DNA from: an uncultured Ruminococcus sp. | GTDB taxonomy: Bacteria; Bacillota; Clostridia; Lachnospirales; Lachnospiraceae | Length of the DNA stretch: 64,000 bases | Assembly: GCA_946494335.1 (NCBI GenBank) | Contig: CAMMBV010000006.1 | Span: 1-64,000 of the forward strand | Reading direction: 5' to 3' | In this document: positions 62,079 through 64,000 of the stretch, piece by piece | Layout of the letters: each line of letters opens with the position of its first letter | Numbering within the stretch: the first letter of the stretch is position 1 | Notes under the pieces: generated by a model | The model's database searches: none | The model's input: only the letters and a program-made list of their open reading frames with translations | Told to the model about the DNA's origin: nothing | Position numbers and translations under genes: made by a program

Positions 62079-64000
62079 TTATCCTTTTCTGTATTCAAAA
62101 ATCGACACGCTAAGGGGCGCCAGTTTAACAGTAATGGAATTCTCCCTGTCATCACATTCCACTGACCTGGTGTTTTTCACCCGGGGATTCACCATGCCTC
62201 CCCCTCCGTACATTTTCGCATCGCTGTTGAATATTTCTTTATATTTTCCCGCTTTTGGCACTCCCACTGTATATTCCGCAAAAGGAAGCGCCGAAAAGTT
62301 ACAGACTACCAGAAGGCAGTGTTCCTTTTTCCTGTCCGTGCGCAGGAAGGAAAGAATATTTTTCTCCCATTCCATGGCGTTGATCCACTCAAAGCCTTCC
62401 ACACTGTAATCCTGCTCATAAAGAGCCGGCTGCGTCTTGTAAAAATGTATCGCGTCCTTCATAAACCGGTGAAAGATCTGGTGCTCCTCCTCTTCCAGAA
62501 GCTCCCAGTCCAGCCCCCTTGCTTCCGACCATTCCTGCTCCTGGGCAAAATCCTGTCCCATAAAAAGAAGCTTCTTTCCAGGATGGCACAGCATATAGGT
62601 CAGCGCGGCGCGCATATTGGCATATCTGGCATTTTCATCTCCCGGCATCTTGCGGATCATGGAGCCTTTTTCGTGCACAAATTCATCGTGGGACAGACTC
62701 AGCATGAATTTCTCACTGTAGGCATAAATCATGCTGAAAGTCAGCTCATTGTGATGGGCTCCCCGGAACACGGGATCATACTGCATGTATCCCAGAAAAT
62801 CATTCATCCATCCCATATTCCATTTATAGTCAAATCCCAGCCCGTCTTTTTTCACATCGCCGGTTACCATGGGCCAGGCAGTGGATTCCTCAGCGATCAT
62901 CATCACGTCGGGATAGAGCTTTTTCATCATGGAATTTAAATGTTTCAAAAACTCGATGGCTTCCAGATTTTCATTGCCCCCGTACATGTTGGCAACCCAT
63001 TCCCCGTCGTTTTTGCCATAATCCAGATACAGCATGGAAGCCACAGCATCCATGCGGATTCCGTCCACATGGTATTTGTCTGCCCAGAACATGGCGTTGG
63101 CAATCAGAAAATTGCTGACCTGGGGTCGTCCATAGTTAAAAATCAATGTGCCCCAGTGGGGATGCATTCCCTGTCTGGGATCCAGATGCTCAAAAAGCTT
63201 CGTTCCGTCAAAGGAGGCAAGTCCGAAATCATCCTTTGGAAAATGAGCCGGCACCCAGTCCAGTATCACGCCGATCCCCGCCTCATGCATGTGATCAACA
63301 AAAGCCATGAAGTCCTCCGGCGTTCCGTAACGGCTGGTAGGCGCATAGTAGCCTGTCACCTGATATCCCCAGGACTCATCCAGGGGATGCTCCATCACCG
63401 GCATCAGTTCCACATGGGTATATCCCATCTCTTTTACGTAATCCGCCAGCAATACCGCTATTTCCCGGTAATTATAAAAGCTTCTGCCGTCGTCCGGTTT
63501 CTTAAAAGATCCCAGATGCACTTCATAAATATAAACCGGGCTGTCCTCGCTGTGATACTTTTTCCTGTTTTTCATCCATTCCCGGTCCTGCCAGTGATGC
63601 CGTTTCAGATTGGCCACAACGGAAGCCGTCTCCGGCCGCAGCTGAGCAGCATTGGCAAAGGGATCCGCCTTCAGATAGGTCAGTCCGTCTTTCAATTTGA
63701 TTTCATATTTGTACAGATCCCCCGGTCTTGCCTGAGGAAGAAAAAGTTCAAAGATTCCCGATTCCTCATGCTTTTCCATGGGATACATCCGTCCGTCCCA
63801 GCCGTTGAAATCGCCCACCACGCTGACCCGCAGCGCATTTGGAGCCCATACGGCAAAATGCACGCCGTTGGTGTGTCCGGATCTCACCGGATGAGCTCCC
63901 AGCTTCTCATATATCTTATAGCCGATTCCATGGGAAAACTGCACTTCATCTTCTTTTGTGATTCTTCCCGGAAAACGGTAAGGATCTTTATATTCTTTAT
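62079..64000 (-). CDS. glgB: 1,4-alpha-glucan branching enzyme (5' end beyond the window)
   Basis: The frame is open to base 64000: before the GTG at 63944 it reads KEYKDPYRFPGRITKEDE, which belongs to the conserved GlgB start region, so the gene continues to the right. CBM48 domain (GVHFAVWAPNALRVSVVGDF), GH13 barrel with nucleophile in VDGIRMDAVAS, acid/base Glu in MMIAEESTAWP and LSHDEF. Makes alpha-1,6 branches in glycogen. First visible gene of the glgB-mscS-aminotransferase-isomerase operon. Confidence 0.96.
   Translation of the reverse strand, partial: KEYKDPYRFPGRITKEDEVQFSHGIGYKIYEKLGAHPVRSGHTNGVHFAVWAPNALRVSVVGDFNGWDGRMYPMEKHEESGIFELFLPQARPGDLYKYEIKLKDGLTYLKADPFANAAQLRPETASVVANLKRHHWQDREWMKNRKKYHSEDSPVYIYEVHLGSFKKPDDGRSFYNYREIAVLLADYVKEMGYTHVELMPVMEHPLDESWGYQVTGYYAPTSRYGTPEDFMAFVDHMHEAGIGVILDWVPAHFPKDDFGLASFDGTKLFEHLDPRQGMHPHWGTLIFNYGRPQVSNFLIANAMFWADKYHVDGIRMDAVASMLYLDYGKNDGEWVANMYGGNENLEAIEFLKHLNSMMKKLYPDVMMIAEESTAWPMVTGDVKKDGLGFDYKWNMGWMNDFLGYMQYDPVFRGAHHNELTFSMIYAYSEKFMLSLSHDEFVHEKGSMIRKMPGDENARYANMRAALTYMLCHPGKKLLFMGQDFAQEQEWSEARGLDWELLEEEEHQIFHRFMKDAIHFYKTQPALYEQDYSVEGFEWINAMEWEKNILSFLRTDRKKEHCLLVVCNFSALPFAEYTVGVPKAGKYKEIFNSDAKMYGGGGMVNPRVKNTRSVECDDRENSITVKLAPLSVSIFEYRKG

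Noticed and set aside
1-64000. CRISPR array or rRNA genes
   Set aside because: No regularly spaced repeats or rRNA-like stretches were seen; the only long repeat is etfBA.

Overview
The window looks like chromosome from an anaerobic Clostridia bacterium, most probably Lachnospiraceae. This rests on a 2-hydroxyacyl-CoA dehydratase activase, a GGGtGRT/NifU-like pair, a DUF6110 protein, a 4-hydroxybutyryl-CoA-to-butyryl-CoA gene set, many strong GGAGG ribosome sites, sigma-A type promoters and simple hairpin-plus-U terminators. There is no rRNA operon, CRISPR array, prophage or complete insertion sequence. The left edge falls just after a gene end. The right edge cuts glgB.

Region 1 (0-12 kb): a giant acyl-CoA dehydratase activase, a split ThrE-type amino-acid exporter, then an apparent catabolic/uptake locus: MFS transporter, M24 peptidase, EutH/nucleoside-gate-like membrane protein and an XRE-cupin regulator, divergent from a non-pyrrolysine MttB-family methyltransferase. 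A shared CTTTTTCACA..GATT motif lies in front of the M24 and mttB genes. An ECF S component follows. Region 2 (12-23 kb): housekeeping and metabolism: SRAP protein, GGGtGRT protein with an Fe-S scaffold-like protein, TraX-like acyltransferase, left-handed beta-helix protein, topB, asd, argH, queH. Region 3 (21-30 kb): a two-component system divergent from a lantibiotic-immunity type ABC transporter, then a sulfonate/nitrate-type ABC transporter whose permease is cut short at its 3' end by an AT-richer GntR/ABC/ABC-2 (Ytr-like) cassette. The cassette's own permease carries an in-frame TGA. Beyond it lies an HD-family protein that has lost its metal ligands.

Region 4 (30-40 kb): metallophosphoesterase, a NifX-FKBP fusion, a free-standing small transcription unit with no protein (candidate sRNA, about 32.12-32.35 kb), a lipoprotein, a purine permease, a stand-alone large serine recombinase translationally coupled to a 38-residue ORF, a MATE pump and an AraC regulator. 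Region 5 (40-52 kb): thiC under a TPP riboswitch, and a 4-hydroxybutyrate-to-butyrate gene set (4-hydroxybutyrate dehydrogenase, crotonase, Cys-rich small protein, AbfD, EtfA, EtfB, acyl-CoA dehydrogenase). Upstream of it is a second acyl-CoA dehydrogenase-EtfB-EtfA unit. The two etfBA segments (about 1,960 bp each, 3,403 bp apart) appear identical, while the two dehydrogenases have diverged.

Region 6 (52-64 kb): a glutamate-cysteine ligase coupled to a glutathionylspermidine-synthase-like ATP-grasp enzyme, tRNA-Thr(CGT), a GH25 lysozyme, a GC-rich structured spacer, a metal-handling operon (short Fur-like repressor, 26-residue membrane peptide, DUF6110, P1B-type ATPase), and a tight glgB-mscS-aminotransferase-isomerase operon running off the right edge.

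All family calls come from reading motifs in the translations; no database search was possible.
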